A stretch of DNA of 64,000 nucleotides, taken from IMG/VR virus record IMGVR_UViG_3300042923_000569, positions 293,874 through 357,873 of that record. One strand, 5' to 3'. Below, piece by piece: positions 56,154 through 64,000 of the stretch. This DNA is from a virus. Numbering within the stretch: the stretch's first letter is position 1; each line of letters begins with the position of its first letter. The position numbers were made by a program, and so were the translations under genes. The notes below the pieces were generated by a model. That model saw only the letters and a list, made by a program, of their open reading frames with translations, was not told where the DNA came from and ran no database searches.

Positions 56154-56722
56154 TACATCCCTCCTTGTTCATCGAATTGAATATCATCTGAACCATCATC
56201 AGCCTGTTGCTGATCTTGTGGTTGTTCTTGTGGCTGTTGTTCTGGTGCATCAGTTTCATCATTTACTGAATTACTGTTAAAATCAGAGGCCATAAGTTTG
56301 TATTCATCAAAACTTTCAGGGTTAACTAAACGTCGTGGAATCTGAAACTTGTATAAAATAATTGCTTTACGCTCATCTTTAGGTTCACGCATTGAAGCAG
56401 AATTACCTAAGACGCTTTGCATGTCCTGATTACCACGAGGGTGAGAGATAGGGTAAACTTCCCAATCTGGACGTACTGAAATAATTGTACCCTGCTTTTC
56501 GAATATCTTTGTAGCTACAGGATCTGGAAATGTTTCATGATCAAACTTCAATGTGATCTCAACCCAATACTTACTTACAATTGGGCCTTCAACAACTTCA
56601 CCATAAATCCAGTTCTTATATGCATACAAGTCCATGTTGTCAAAATATTCTTCAACACCAAGAAGGATATCTAATAATCCATCCTGGTCATAAAGAGTTT
56701 GAACTGCTTGTGAACTATCCAT
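56153..56722 (-). CDS. Hypothetical protein with Gln-rich tail
   Basis: 189 residues. Globular N-terminal ~150 residues and a low-complexity Gln/Asp tail (EQQPQEQPQDQQQADDGSDD). First gene of the block, behind a hairpin AAGGTTA..TAACCTT just upstream of its AAGGAAG site. Confidence 0.65.
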   Translation of the reverse strand: MDSSQAVQTLYDQDGLLDILLGVEEYFDNMDLYAYKNWIYGEVVEGPIVSKYWVEITLKFDHETFPDPVATKIFEKQGTIISVRPDWEVYPISHPRGNQDMQSVLGNSASMREPKDERKAIILYKFQIPRRLVNPESFDEYKLMASDFNSNSVNDETDAPEQQPQEQPQDQQQADDGSDDIQFDEQGGM

Positions 56723-56771
56723 GTATATCTTCCTTTAAGGTTAATAATATAACCTTATTTACTAATAAGAA

Positions 56772-57398
56772 TTATAGAAGCTCTCCATCTATTTTTAGAC
56801 TAATATAATCAGCCATTTCACGCCAATCAGTTACAAAATTATATTTTGGATTATCTTTTTCATTAGTATTGTGTGTACATTGAAGTACTACAGCATCTAA
56901 TCCAAGTTCTAGTGCAACATCAATATTAGCTAGATGATCATCTACTACAGTTACAATATCATATTTTTTAGACAATAGATTATATGTACCACGTTTGCTT
57001 TGATAGTTTTCAAGAATAATAATATCATCGAAAATATCACCAAAGACATTATGTAAGTTAACTTTACGTAGTACTTCCCCATGTCCAAATGTCCCACTTT
57101 TAGTAACAACAATAAAGGCTACTTCAGGGTGGAACATTTCAAGAAATTGCATACGATCTACTACATATTGGTCCATTGGTTCTAGTAAACCGAATTCGTA
57201 TGAATAGAAGTTAAAGTTCTTCAATAGATCCATAACTTGTTCACCATCACACTGTAGCCATTCCTGTAGATTATATTGTTCTGGCTCACCGACTGTCTGA
57301 ATGTCGTGGTACTTTTCCACGTACTTTTTAAATCCACCTAAGTGATTTAGTAGGATCTCATCGCAATCAATGATTACGGCTTTCTGCTTATTGGACAT
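56772..57398 (-). CDS. HAD-superfamily phosphatase
   Basis: 208 residues from ATG 57398. Motif I IIDCDEILLNHLGG (DxD, Asp near 11-13), motif II AFIVVTKSG (about 114), motif IV VTVVDDHLANID (about 163). The length and the C1 cap region suggest a small nucleotidase-like HAD enzyme. Substrate unknown. The next gene upstream is the clamp loader. Confidence 0.7.
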   Translation of the reverse strand: MSNKQKAVIIDCDEILLNHLGGFKKYVEKYHDIQTVGEPEQYNLQEWLQCDGEQVMDLLKNFNFYSYEFGLLEPMDQYVVDRMQFLEMFHPEVAFIVVTKSGTFGHGEVLRKVNLHNVFGDIFDDIIILENYQSKRGTYNLLSKKYDIVTVVDDHLANIDVALELGLDAVVLQCTHNTNEKDNPKYNFVTDWREMADYISLKIDGELL

Positions 57399-57409
57399 TA
57401 GTCTTCCTA

Positions 57410-58363
57410 TTACATTTGGTCGTTGCAAATCAAATCTACTTCACATAGTAGAGCGGATAGGTTCATTTCACGATCAGATACCGATGCCTGCTTTACTACT
57501 GCATCGCGAATCTTAACCTTGATCTTCATTTCTTTAATTTCATCTTTAGTAAACATGTCCACGTTCTGATACAAGAATGAGAAGAAACCATCAATTTCAT
57601 CTTCTGGAATATTCTGTACAATCTGTTCACGCATTTGACGAATGTTACCTGCTTGTAGTGCTTCAATGATAGACGCACGATAACTCGCAGTACTGTCAAT
57701 AGAATCTTCAAGCTTAACTAACTTACCACCAACTACAGAACTCTGTAATGTGTTTAGTGTCTTACGGAAGTCAGGGAAGGTACACTTAATATATTTCTGT
57801 ACTAAGTCTAGACTTTCTTCTGAATCCAGTTCAACACCTTCAGACATTAAGATTTCAATGATTCTAGTAGTAAATTCATCCTGATCATGTTTTTCAATCA
57901 TAATAGATTGTACACGAGAGATGATTGGTTTTAGAATTTTGTGCGGTTCATTTGATGTAAGAATGAAACGAGCATTCTCGTGATAATCTTCCATAATACG
58001 TTTTAGTGAACCTTGAGCCTTAAGACCCATTTGTTCCATTTCTTCTAATACGAAGATACGGTAATCACCAAAAGCTGATAGCCGAGCCGCAGCATCAATT
58101 TTTTCACGTACTGCATCCATACCTTCATCTGACATATTAAGAGTGGTTACGTCTGATGGATCAACAAAACCATTTTCAACAAGGCCATTAATTAGTACTT
58201 TAATTGCAGTAGTTTTACCAGTGCCAGCAGGTCCAAAGAAACCGATATGTGGAATCTCACCAGTTTCAATCCATTCTAACATTTTTTGTTTGAATGCTGG
58301 ATTTTTAAAAACGTATTCTTCAACTGTTCCTGGGCGGTACTTTTCTGTCCATAGAGTGGTCAT
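57410..58363 (-). CDS. Sliding-clamp loader ATPase subunit (T4 gp44-like)
   Basis: 317 residues from ATG 58363 (MTTLWTEKYRPGTVEEYVFK). Walker A FFGPAGTGKTTAIK near 43-56, Walker B-like IFVLEEMEQMG near 102-112, sensor 1 ARFILTSNE near 129-137, and SRVQSI near 150 in place of the SRC arginine-finger motif. The helical C-terminal collar is complete. It loads the phage sliding clamp at primer ends. The small partner (gp62) and clamp (gp45) are not in the window. Confidence 0.88.
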   Translation of the reverse strand: MTTLWTEKYRPGTVEEYVFKNPAFKQKMLEWIETGEIPHIGFFGPAGTGKTTAIKVLINGLVENGFVDPSDVTTLNMSDEGMDAVREKIDAAARLSAFGDYRIFVLEEMEQMGLKAQGSLKRIMEDYHENARFILTSNEPHKILKPIISRVQSIMIEKHDQDEFTTRIIEILMSEGVELDSEESLDLVQKYIKCTFPDFRKTLNTLQSSVVGGKLVKLEDSIDSTASYRASIIEALQAGNIRQMREQIVQNIPEDEIDGFFSFLYQNVDMFTKDEIKEMKIKVKIRDAVVKQASVSDREMNLSALLCEVDLICNDQM

Positions 58364-58375
58364 TATCAATTCCTT

Positions 58376-58666
58376 TTAATTAGGGTTTTCGTTTATCCAT
58401 TCAGGATATAGTAGGGCGGTAAATATATCTTCATTCATTTCTATTTGGTCTAATAAGAACTCAAACGTATTAGCCATTTTGGGATTTTCATGTCCCGTAT
58501 TCTTAATATTTGAAGCACTAACCAGAAGAGTTTTAAATAAATCTTCATCTACTTCAAATACTCTGCTTGTATTTTTAACTGCCTGCATGTAAAACTTGCC
58601 TGTCTTATTAGTACTGTTTAGTTTTACATTATAGAAATTAAATTTACCATCTATGGTCATGCTCAT
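58376..58666 (-). CDS. Hypothetical protein
   Basis: 96 residues (MSMTIDGKFNFYNVKLNSTN), beta hairpin then helices. It lies next to the clamp loader and could be a replication accessory, but nothing in it shows this. Confidence 0.6.
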   Translation of the reverse strand: MSMTIDGKFNFYNVKLNSTNKTGKFYMQAVKNTSRVFEVDEDLFKTLLVSASNIKNTGHENPKMANTFEFLLDQIEMNEDIFTALLYPEWINENPN

Positions 58667-58680
58667 AATATCTCGACAAA

Positions 58681-58708
58681 AATAATGCCCTGACTAAGCA
58701 GGGCATGT
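58681..58708 (-). terminator. Intrinsic terminator
   Basis: ATGCCCT-GCTTAGTC-AGGGCAT stem followed by TATTTTTG. Confidence 0.8.
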
Positions 58709-58712
58709 AATA

Positions 58713-59033
58713 TTAATATCCGAGTCCTAAGAACTCAGGTCTTTCATCTCCAGCGGCGAGAACACCTTTTGGATAATCAACTAAATTTAAAGAAACATCA
58801 TTGATGGTGATTGTACGTGACCATCTACCGTGTGCGATTAAAATCCAATCACCTTCTTTAAGTTCAGTAATGTCTTCACCGACTGAATATACTTTAGCCC
58901 AACGGCTATGTACACCACGTACAGTACCGTCATCATCACGAAGAACAATGCCGGATTTTAATTTTTGTTCACCAGTATCTAAATGTGTTACGAGAACTTT
59001 GCCTTTACAAGCGGTAAGTACTTTCGACTCCAT
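58713..59033 (-). CDS. GroES-like co-chaperonin (gp31-type)
   Basis: 106 residues from ATG 59033. Starts KVLTACKGKVLVTHLD, a mobile-loop-like stretch (GEQKLKSGIVLRDDDGTV, about 21-38), RWAKVYSVGEDITELKEGDW and a final strand. This is the beta-barrel plan of GroES. It may replace host GroES on GroEL for folding phage proteins such as the capsid. Confidence 0.7.
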   Translation of the reverse strand: MESKVLTACKGKVLVTHLDTGEQKLKSGIVLRDDDGTVRGVHSRWAKVYSVGEDITELKEGDWILIAHGRWSRTITINDVSLNLVDYPKGVLAAGDERPEFLGLGY

Positions 59034-59043
59034 GTGAATATCC

Positions 59044-59421
59044 TTATTCTTGTTCAGTATCATCTTTTACAGTTCTAGCACGTTTCACAGGTGCTTTCTT
59101 CTCAACTTCTTGAGTAGCATCACCAGTAGGAGTACTTTCAAACTGTGAATCATCAAATCCAGTATCTGCGAAATCCATTGAGTCGCCCATCTGAGGTGCT
59201 TGAGAATGGCTTTGATGTTCTGGACTAATATCTGGTTTTTGTAATTCGCGTTCACGCTCAGCAAGCAAATCTTCACGCTTCTTAACAACTGTACCGCCAC
59301 GTCCGATGATATCACCGCGTGCGTTCATGTTTGCGTTTCCAATCGCTACACTATGCTGATGCTGGAATTTCAACATTTCCATGTCGATCTTCTGACCGCG
59401 ATAGCTTGTGTGTTTTTTCAT
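59044..59421 (-). CDS. Hypothetical protein, charged
   Basis: 125 residues, basic helix near the N terminus, disordered acidic middle and basic tail (KKAPVKRARTVKDDTEQE). First gene behind a promoter; followed by the GroES-like gene. Unknown. Confidence 0.6.
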   Translation of the reverse strand: MKKHTSYRGQKIDMEMLKFQHQHSVAIGNANMNARGDIIGRGGTVVKKREDLLAERERELQKPDISPEHQSHSQAPQMGDSMDFADTGFDDSQFESTPTGDATQEVEKKAPVKRARTVKDDTEQE

Positions 59422-59449
59422 AAAAATCCTTTTTTACGTTTCTTGGTAC

Positions 59450-59479
59450 ATTATACCATAAAAATTATTACCATTTCAA
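59450..59479 (-). promoter_or_regulatory. Extended -10 promoter
   Basis: TTGAAA (59479-59474), 18-base spacer ending TGG, TATAAT (59455-59450). Drives the 59044-58713 genes. Confidence 0.75.
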
Positions 59480-59986
59480 AAATTCGTTAACATCTAAATC
59501 ATATTTAATAGAATCCACCATGTGTAATTCAATCAAAAATAAACAATAGCTGCTAACAGAACTTCCACGACCTAATCCCCAAAAGATATTATTCTCTTTC
59601 AAGTAATCTACTAGCCATATCATGCAGCGTAGTAGTTTAGTCATATTGTAGCTCTCATATAGACTCAACTCATATAGTACTCGCTCACGAGCTTCATCAG
59701 TAGTACATAAGTTAAGAAAATAGTCTTCCAGATTTATCTTGTCATAAGCAGGATCATAACGCCATAATTCATGATTCTTATCATGGTCAATGGTGTAATC
59801 TAACATACGTTCTTCTAATCCGAACTTACGGCAGTTATCGTTGAACTTTAAACGTTCAGCTTCATCCTGCTCATTCAATTGGATATAGCTTATATCTGCA
59901 CCGCAGTTTATCGCATAAACTACAGCATTAAGATCTAAACGTACATCACCATGATCGCTTATAAACCGATTTCCTTGTACTTTCAT
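59468..59986 (-). CDS. DnaE-like fragment of bacterial DNA polymerase III alpha
   Basis: 172 residues. RVLYELSLYESYNMTKLLRCMIWLVDYLKENNIFWG-LGRGSSVSSYCLFLIE-VDSIKYDLDVNEFL follows the DnaE palm/fingers region just before the catalytic aspartates (GRGSAAGS..DPLxYxLxFERFL). The GRGS loop is present. The PDIDxD and later catalytic Asp are absent, since the protein stops right after the motif. Alone it cannot polymerise. It could be one piece of a split polymerase, or a nucleotide-binding regulator. Confidence 0.75.
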   Translation of the reverse strand: MKVQGNRFISDHGDVRLDLNAVVYAINCGADISYIQLNEQDEAERLKFNDNCRKFGLEERMLDYTIDHDKNHELWRYDPAYDKINLEDYFLNLCTTDEARERVLYELSLYESYNMTKLLRCMIWLVDYLKENNIFWGLGRGSSVSSYCLFLIELHMVDSIKYDLDVNEFLKW

Positions 59987-60251
59987 TTTTCACTTCATTT
60001 GTTGAATTAAGATACTTATCTGAATCAAATACACATGAGTTCTTTTCTTTCTGCACTTCTTCCAGATTTACTTTAGCTTGCCTGGTACGAAGTTCTTCTT
60101 CACATGCATGAATAACAGAAAACATTTGTTGGATAACTTCGTATTGAACACCCGCAGAACGGGCGTTACTTACACGAATGGATACTTCATTAATCTTATC
60201 AAAAAGTTCTTGATTACTCAAAGGTGAAGGATCAAAAAATGGATGAAACAT
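59946..60251 (-). CDS. Hypothetical protein
   Basis: 101 residues, helical (MFHPFFDPSPLSNQELFDKI, VIQQMFSVIHACEEELRTRQ). Overlaps the DnaE-like gene by 41 bases in another frame, so they are co-translated; it might be a partner. Confidence 0.6.
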   Translation of the reverse strand: MFHPFFDPSPLSNQELFDKINEVSIRVSNARSAGVQYEVIQQMFSVIHACEEELRTRQAKVNLEEVQKEKNSCVFDSDKYLNSTNEVKNESTRKSVYKRSW

Positions 60252-60260
60252 AGATCCTCC

Positions 60261-62627
60261 TTATTGGAATAAATTTGGTGCTCTTAGAGCTGCCATGAAT
60301 GTTTCACGTTCATAACGTTGGTTGTTTTGTACATAGTAGTTAAACTCTACTCCAGAAACTTCAAACTCAAGATTCAATAAAGAACCATGTTCGTTATTTT
60401 GGATAAGGCTATTAAAGAATGATTCTCCCGTACCAGGCTGCAAGTATGCAACAACAATACAAGGGAAATACATAGGTTTAATATTACCTTCAATGTATGG
60501 ATGGTTCATGAAACGTGGAACAGTATCAATCATTTCATCTGACAATCCGTTAATAGCATCAACTACGACCGCACGATTGTTAAAATCAGTTGGGTCTGTT
60601 AGTAGGTTAGTAGTGTCTTCACCTAGTATTTTGTATGCATTTTGACGTAGGCCGTAAATCTCAGAAATGACATTAGTACTGTAATCAGAGTATACAAGAG
60701 GTTTAAGACTTAAACTAACTAGTGTTCCTTCGGGGTGCAATTCACGGTATAGAACATCATACAGTACATTACCTAAATTGTCAAGAGCAGAACGTACTTT
60801 ATAATTACCTAGTACTAATCTAAATGAACTGTCTGGAGTTGCCGCACCAGTGGTGGTATTAATAATTCCATTCCGAACCTTTGTAGCAGTACTCTTGATA
60901 CCATCCCATGCATTCGAACTATTAACTAAGTTCTCTTTTAGTAAAATACGTGGTACTTTACGAATACCATAGCGAGGATCTGATGTTCTGTAATATGAAG
61001 CTTTGCTGAATGCGTTAGTACTTATTACATTAAACCAACTACGTTCCATAGATAGTGAAGGACAAATATCAGCACTCATAAAGTTCTGACCGAATCCACG
61101 AACTATCGTAATTTTAAATCTCTGAGTAAGAGCCTTACCATTTTTACCAGTAGCTACTACGTCAAATTCCAAGTTAATGTCATCGTTTGCTGAGAAATCT
61201 GAACCTATTGCATATGCAGTTCCAATCAATGTTCCATCTGCACTTAAATCTAATCCATACTTACGAATATCATTAGGAGAAGTACTTTCATTAATGGTAT
61301 AAGAAATTAATTCAGAACCTGAAGCTACTATTTTCGGATACACAGTATGACCATAGTATTCACCAACATGAATAGTTCCTAAATTTGAATCTGTCTCAAA
61401 TGCAATATCCGAACCAGTTTCATCATTCAGTACTATTCTGAAAATTCTAGTTTCACCAATTTGAGATGAACCTAACGATTCATTATAAACTCCCAAATCG
61501 TACCACTTTGTAGGATCATAATACGTAAATTCAGTACCTTCAAATATAACGTTACTTACTACATAAGGATATATCTTAGTATCTCTTAATTGATATAAAT
61601 GTTGTGCACTTGGTGTTTCTTTAAAACCAGATACATCATCCGGTGCTACCCATGTTTGATATGCACGGAAACGCTTACCTTCATAATAGGCTGATGCCTG
61701 CGTTGTGTAATATGATTTCACTGATACAATTCTTACTTTGAAATAAGCATCGATTGGGTCAGAATCATATAACATAGTCTGCGTTATTTGACCGTTGTTA
61801 CCATTGAATTTTAAACCAGTACTGACTAGATTTCCAGTACTATCTTTAACAAGTAATGGAATCTCTTCAATTAAACCACCTGACAAATCAGGAACAATAA
61901 TTGTACCTGAACCCGTAATGTGGGTTGAGGGTTTTTCAGCATCAGTGATTGTTAAAATTTCATATGCAGGCATGAAAACATTGGTTGTTCCTGATATAAC
62001 TTGGCTGTTACCAAATGCTTGAACAAACAAGCGACTTTCAGCTCCATAGCCTATACCACCAATGGTATATAAATTGTTACCGTGTGTAGTGAGATTTGGA
62101 GTTAACCATATTTCATCTTCGGTGTTATAATTAAGGGTAGCAGTACTTACACCAATAAAACCGCTTGCATTGGTATTTGCAATTTGGTCATCTATTAGTG
62201 TTATTACATTAATGCTATCAATATTAAATGTTAATGATTCCGGGCCATCCCATATACCATCTTCTGGACATTCAATTTTGAAGTAATAGGCATCGGTAAA
62301 AGTACCAGTACCTAAGTCGAAGTTAGTTTTATTAAACTTAACTACATGTGACCCTTGAATTGTGGATGAGCCAGTACCCGCCTGACCAATAAGAACTAGA
62401 TTGGAAATGTCTTCTCCGACTGATACTACAAAATCGCGTTCTTCAAGGGTTTCCCCTGCTCCAACTATATTGAAGCTAAATTGCAAGTACTGATCATTTT
62501 CTAATACATATGATGATTCAGTTGATTCTTGATTTTTAGATAAACGTAATCTAAAGTATGTCGTTTGACCTTCCTTAATTGAATTGGTGTCGGCTATCAA
62601 ATCCCATTTGGGTTCGAAATTTGCCAT
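60261..62627 (-). CDS. Large beta-rich virion-type protein
   Basis: 788 residues from ATG 62627 (MANFEPKWDLIADTNSIKEG). N-terminal domains look like Calx-beta or Ig-type repeats (QTTYFRLRLSKNQ, TFNIDSINVITLIDDQ). Another Ig-like module lies around 440-510 (DLSADGTLIGTAYAIGSDFS), and the last third is mixed. This is the composition of a baseplate or tail-surface protein. Exact role unknown. Confidence 0.65.
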   Translation of the reverse strand: MANFEPKWDLIADTNSIKEGQTTYFRLRLSKNQESTESSYVLENDQYLQFSFNIVGAGETLEERDFVVSVGEDISNLVLIGQAGTGSSTIQGSHVVKFNKTNFDLGTGTFTDAYYFKIECPEDGIWDGPESLTFNIDSINVITLIDDQIANTNASGFIGVSTATLNYNTEDEIWLTPNLTTHGNNLYTIGGIGYGAESRLFVQAFGNSQVISGTTNVFMPAYEILTITDAEKPSTHITGSGTIIVPDLSGGLIEEIPLLVKDSTGNLVSTGLKFNGNNGQITQTMLYDSDPIDAYFKVRIVSVKSYYTTQASAYYEGKRFRAYQTWVAPDDVSGFKETPSAQHLYQLRDTKIYPYVVSNVIFEGTEFTYYDPTKWYDLGVYNESLGSSQIGETRIFRIVLNDETGSDIAFETDSNLGTIHVGEYYGHTVYPKIVASGSELISYTINESTSPNDIRKYGLDLSADGTLIGTAYAIGSDFSANDDINLEFDVVATGKNGKALTQRFKITIVRGFGQNFMSADICPSLSMERSWFNVISTNAFSKASYYRTSDPRYGIRKVPRILLKENLVNSSNAWDGIKSTATKVRNGIINTTTGAATPDSSFRLVLGNYKVRSALDNLGNVLYDVLYRELHPEGTLVSLSLKPLVYSDYSTNVISEIYGLRQNAYKILGEDTTNLLTDPTDFNNRAVVVDAINGLSDEMIDTVPRFMNHPYIEGNIKPMYFPCIVVAYLQPGTGESFFNSLIQNNEHGSLLNLEFEVSGVEFNYYVQNNQRYERETFMAALRAPNLFQ

Positions 62628-62680
62628 ATATAATCTCCAAAACATAAAAGCTTTGTGGTATTTATTACATCGCTTAAGTA

Positions 62681-62713
62681 AAAAATAAAGGACGCATTAA
62701 GCGTCCTTTTTTA
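62681..62713 (-). terminator. Intrinsic terminator
   Basis: AAGGACGC-TTAAT-GCGTCCTT stem followed by TATTTTTTAC. Ends the topoisomerase gene. Confidence 0.9.
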
Positions 62714-62715
62714 TA

Positions 62716-64000
62716 TTACTCTGCATCTTCATCATAGACGATGTTCATGTTTCGTAGCTCTACAAGTTCTTGCTTATAGATATTCCAGATTTTGTCTGGA
62801 TTCTGTAGCAATTCACTGTATTCATCCATTTTAGCCAATGCATCTTCAATATCTTGAAGTACTTTATCGTAGTTTTCCTGAGTCCAGCGATAACTTGAGA
62901 AGTTAACAATATTTTGAATATTTTCTTCGCTAGCTTCAATCTCAGCATTTAGACCAGTTACAAAGTCAACAACTTCTGCACGGTTTTTGAATGCTTTAAT
63001 TTTACTCATCATATCGTTATCAAAGCATTCTTTGATTAAGATTTTATAACGTACTTCGGCATCTGCATCAGATAGAAGTTTTTCGTAACGCTTAATGTAG
63101 TATTTGAATCGGAACTGAACGAAGTCCTGGATAATACCCCGAACATCATCATAACTTTTTACTTTTCCGTTTTCACCTAAAACATTAAGGGTATGTGCCA
63201 ATTTAGTTGAAATGCCAAAATACTGCATTACATCCATTTCATTCCATGAAACTGCTGTTCCACGTGGCAATTTGATAGTTATATCAACTTTACCAGAACT
63301 ATCATCACTATAACTACGAATCTTACCAGCGTCTTCCATCTCGTTTAAATCTTCGATGAATTTCTCTAGCTTCATACGTGGTGATAGACCTCTGATACGA
63401 ACAGTACTTGCATCAATGATTTCTGCTTTGCCGAAGAATGTATACTTACCTTCTCCACGGTCTTCAACATAATCATTTGCACCGTAACTTGCATAGTATG
63501 GTGTCATTACTTGTAGTTCTTCACCATCAATTGCACGAATTGTATTATCGATAATGTCATTCATACGATATGGGAAGATAAAACTTTTATATGCTGTTGC
63601 CGTACCATCCACACCTAGTAGTGCTAGTGGGATTAGTGGTAAGAAGAATTTAGGTTCCATAGTGGTTCCGTCATAGTTCTCCTGCATTGGTACAACATCC
63701 ATATCACGAAGTACTAATGCTTCAGTTAGCTTAGTTTTCTTCACGTATGTATAACGTGGGCTTGCTGGGTCAGGGTTTACCTGAGTACCAAAGCCACCAC
63801 GCTTGCCGATTAGTGGATAGTTGTTCACAACTGGACTTGCAAGATTTTGCAAAGTACCTGAAGCTGAAGCATCACCATGAAGGTAGATACCATCGCTAAT
63901 CATACGACCTGCACATGATACGGTTTTAATTTCCCCGCTGATTTTGCTTAGGGTGAAGATTGCTTTACGTTGTGAGTTTTTAAAACCGTCAATACCAGGT
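62716..64000 (-). CDS. Type II topoisomerase medium subunit (T4 gp52-like), N terminus outside window
   Basis: At least 427 residues; the frame runs through the window edge, starting PGIDGFKNSQRKAIF as in GyrA/ParC-type cleavage subunits. It shows YLHGDASASGTLQNLA, KRGGFGTQVNPDPASPRYTY with the catalytic Tyr in PRY, and downstream the tower and long coiled coil. No GyrA C-terminal wheel is present, as in T4 gp52. With gp39/gp60-like subunits (not seen here) it would pass DNA strands during replication. Confidence 0.88.
   Translation of the reverse strand, partial: PGIDGFKNSQRKAIFTLSKISGEIKTVSCAGRMISDGIYLHGDASASGTLQNLASPVVNNYPLIGKRGGFGTQVNPDPASPRYTYVKKTKLTEALVLRDMDVVPMQENYDGTTMEPKFFLPLIPLALLGVDGTATAYKSFIFPYRMNDIIDNTIRAIDGEELQVMTPYYASYGANDYVEDRGEGKYTFFGKAEIIDASTVRIRGLSPRMKLEKFIEDLNEMEDAGKIRSYSDDSSGKVDITIKLPRGTAVSWNEMDVMQYFGISTKLAHTLNVLGENGKVKSYDDVRGIIQDFVQFRFKYYIKRYEKLLSDADAEVRYKILIKECFDNDMMSKIKAFKNRAEVVDFVTGLNAEIEASEENIQNIVNFSSYRWTQENYDKVLQDIEDALAKMDEYSELLQNPDKIWNIYKQELVELRNMNIVYDEDAE

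Noticed and set aside
1-64000. CRISPR arrays, insertion sequences, replication origin
   Set aside because: I looked for regular direct repeats with spacers, transposase motifs and iteron-like clusters and saw none.

Overview
The window reads as a contiguous piece of a large, AT-rich tailed-phage genome infecting an enterobacterium or a close relative. I cannot name the phage. All of about 123 protein genes, the tRNAs and the promoters read on the minus strand. Genes are short, tightly packed and often overlap by ATGA or TAATG. Phage hallmarks are a T4 gp52-like topoisomerase subunit, a gp44-like clamp loader, a DexA-like exonuclease and a GroES/gp31-like co-chaperonin. Promoters look like host sigma-70 sites, many as extended -10 boxes (TGGTATAAT) with an 18-base spacer.

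Layout in window coordinates. 0-5 kb: tRNA-like remnants, a 2OG-oxygenase-like protein, a kinase-fold protein and a YadA-type adhesin with its own promoter and terminator. 5-12 kb: small accessory genes, two cyclic-phosphate receiver (cREC) proteins, and tRNA-Lys and tRNA-Glu genes interrupted inside the anticodon stem. 12-16 kb: membrane and zinc mini-proteins, a structured RNA, and a tRNA cluster with several non-canonical members, including a tRNA with anticodon CUA. 17-19 kb: a two-gene operon (Pth2-like, HD-like) in which each gene carries an in-frame TAG, next to a structured RNA containing a 36-base copy of the 23S rRNA GTPase-associated centre. 19-31 kb: C5-cytosine methyltransferase, a true Pth2, an R2K-type ATP-grasp enzyme, paralogous small proteins, and a zinc-ribbon/nucleotidase fusion. 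31-38 kb: AAA+ ATPase, second ATP-grasp protein, tRNA-Ser and a type-II tRNA with anticodon CCA. 38-47 kb: NAD and ADP-ribose genes (PnuC, NadR, ADP-ribosylglycohydrolase, NADAR) and an approximately 490-base gene-free transcription unit. 47-54 kb: LemA-like/TPM-like membrane pair, DexA-like exonuclease, TelA pair. 54-64 kb: three-gene unknown block, HAD phosphatase, clamp loader, co-chaperonin, a fragment of bacterial DNA polymerase III alpha, a large beta-rich virion-type protein and the gp52-like topoisomerase subunit.

The strongest unexpected signals concern translation. They are (i) two adjacent in-frame TAG genes together with a CUA tRNA and near-absence of TAG as terminator; (ii) a family of 39-48 base inserts at one position in tRNA anticodon stems; (iii) an rRNA-mimicking RNA and at least two other structured orphan RNAs; and (iv) roughly eight- to nine-fold excess of the palindrome AGTACT across the window (hand counts). 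All functional calls come from reading motifs; no searches or folding programs were run.
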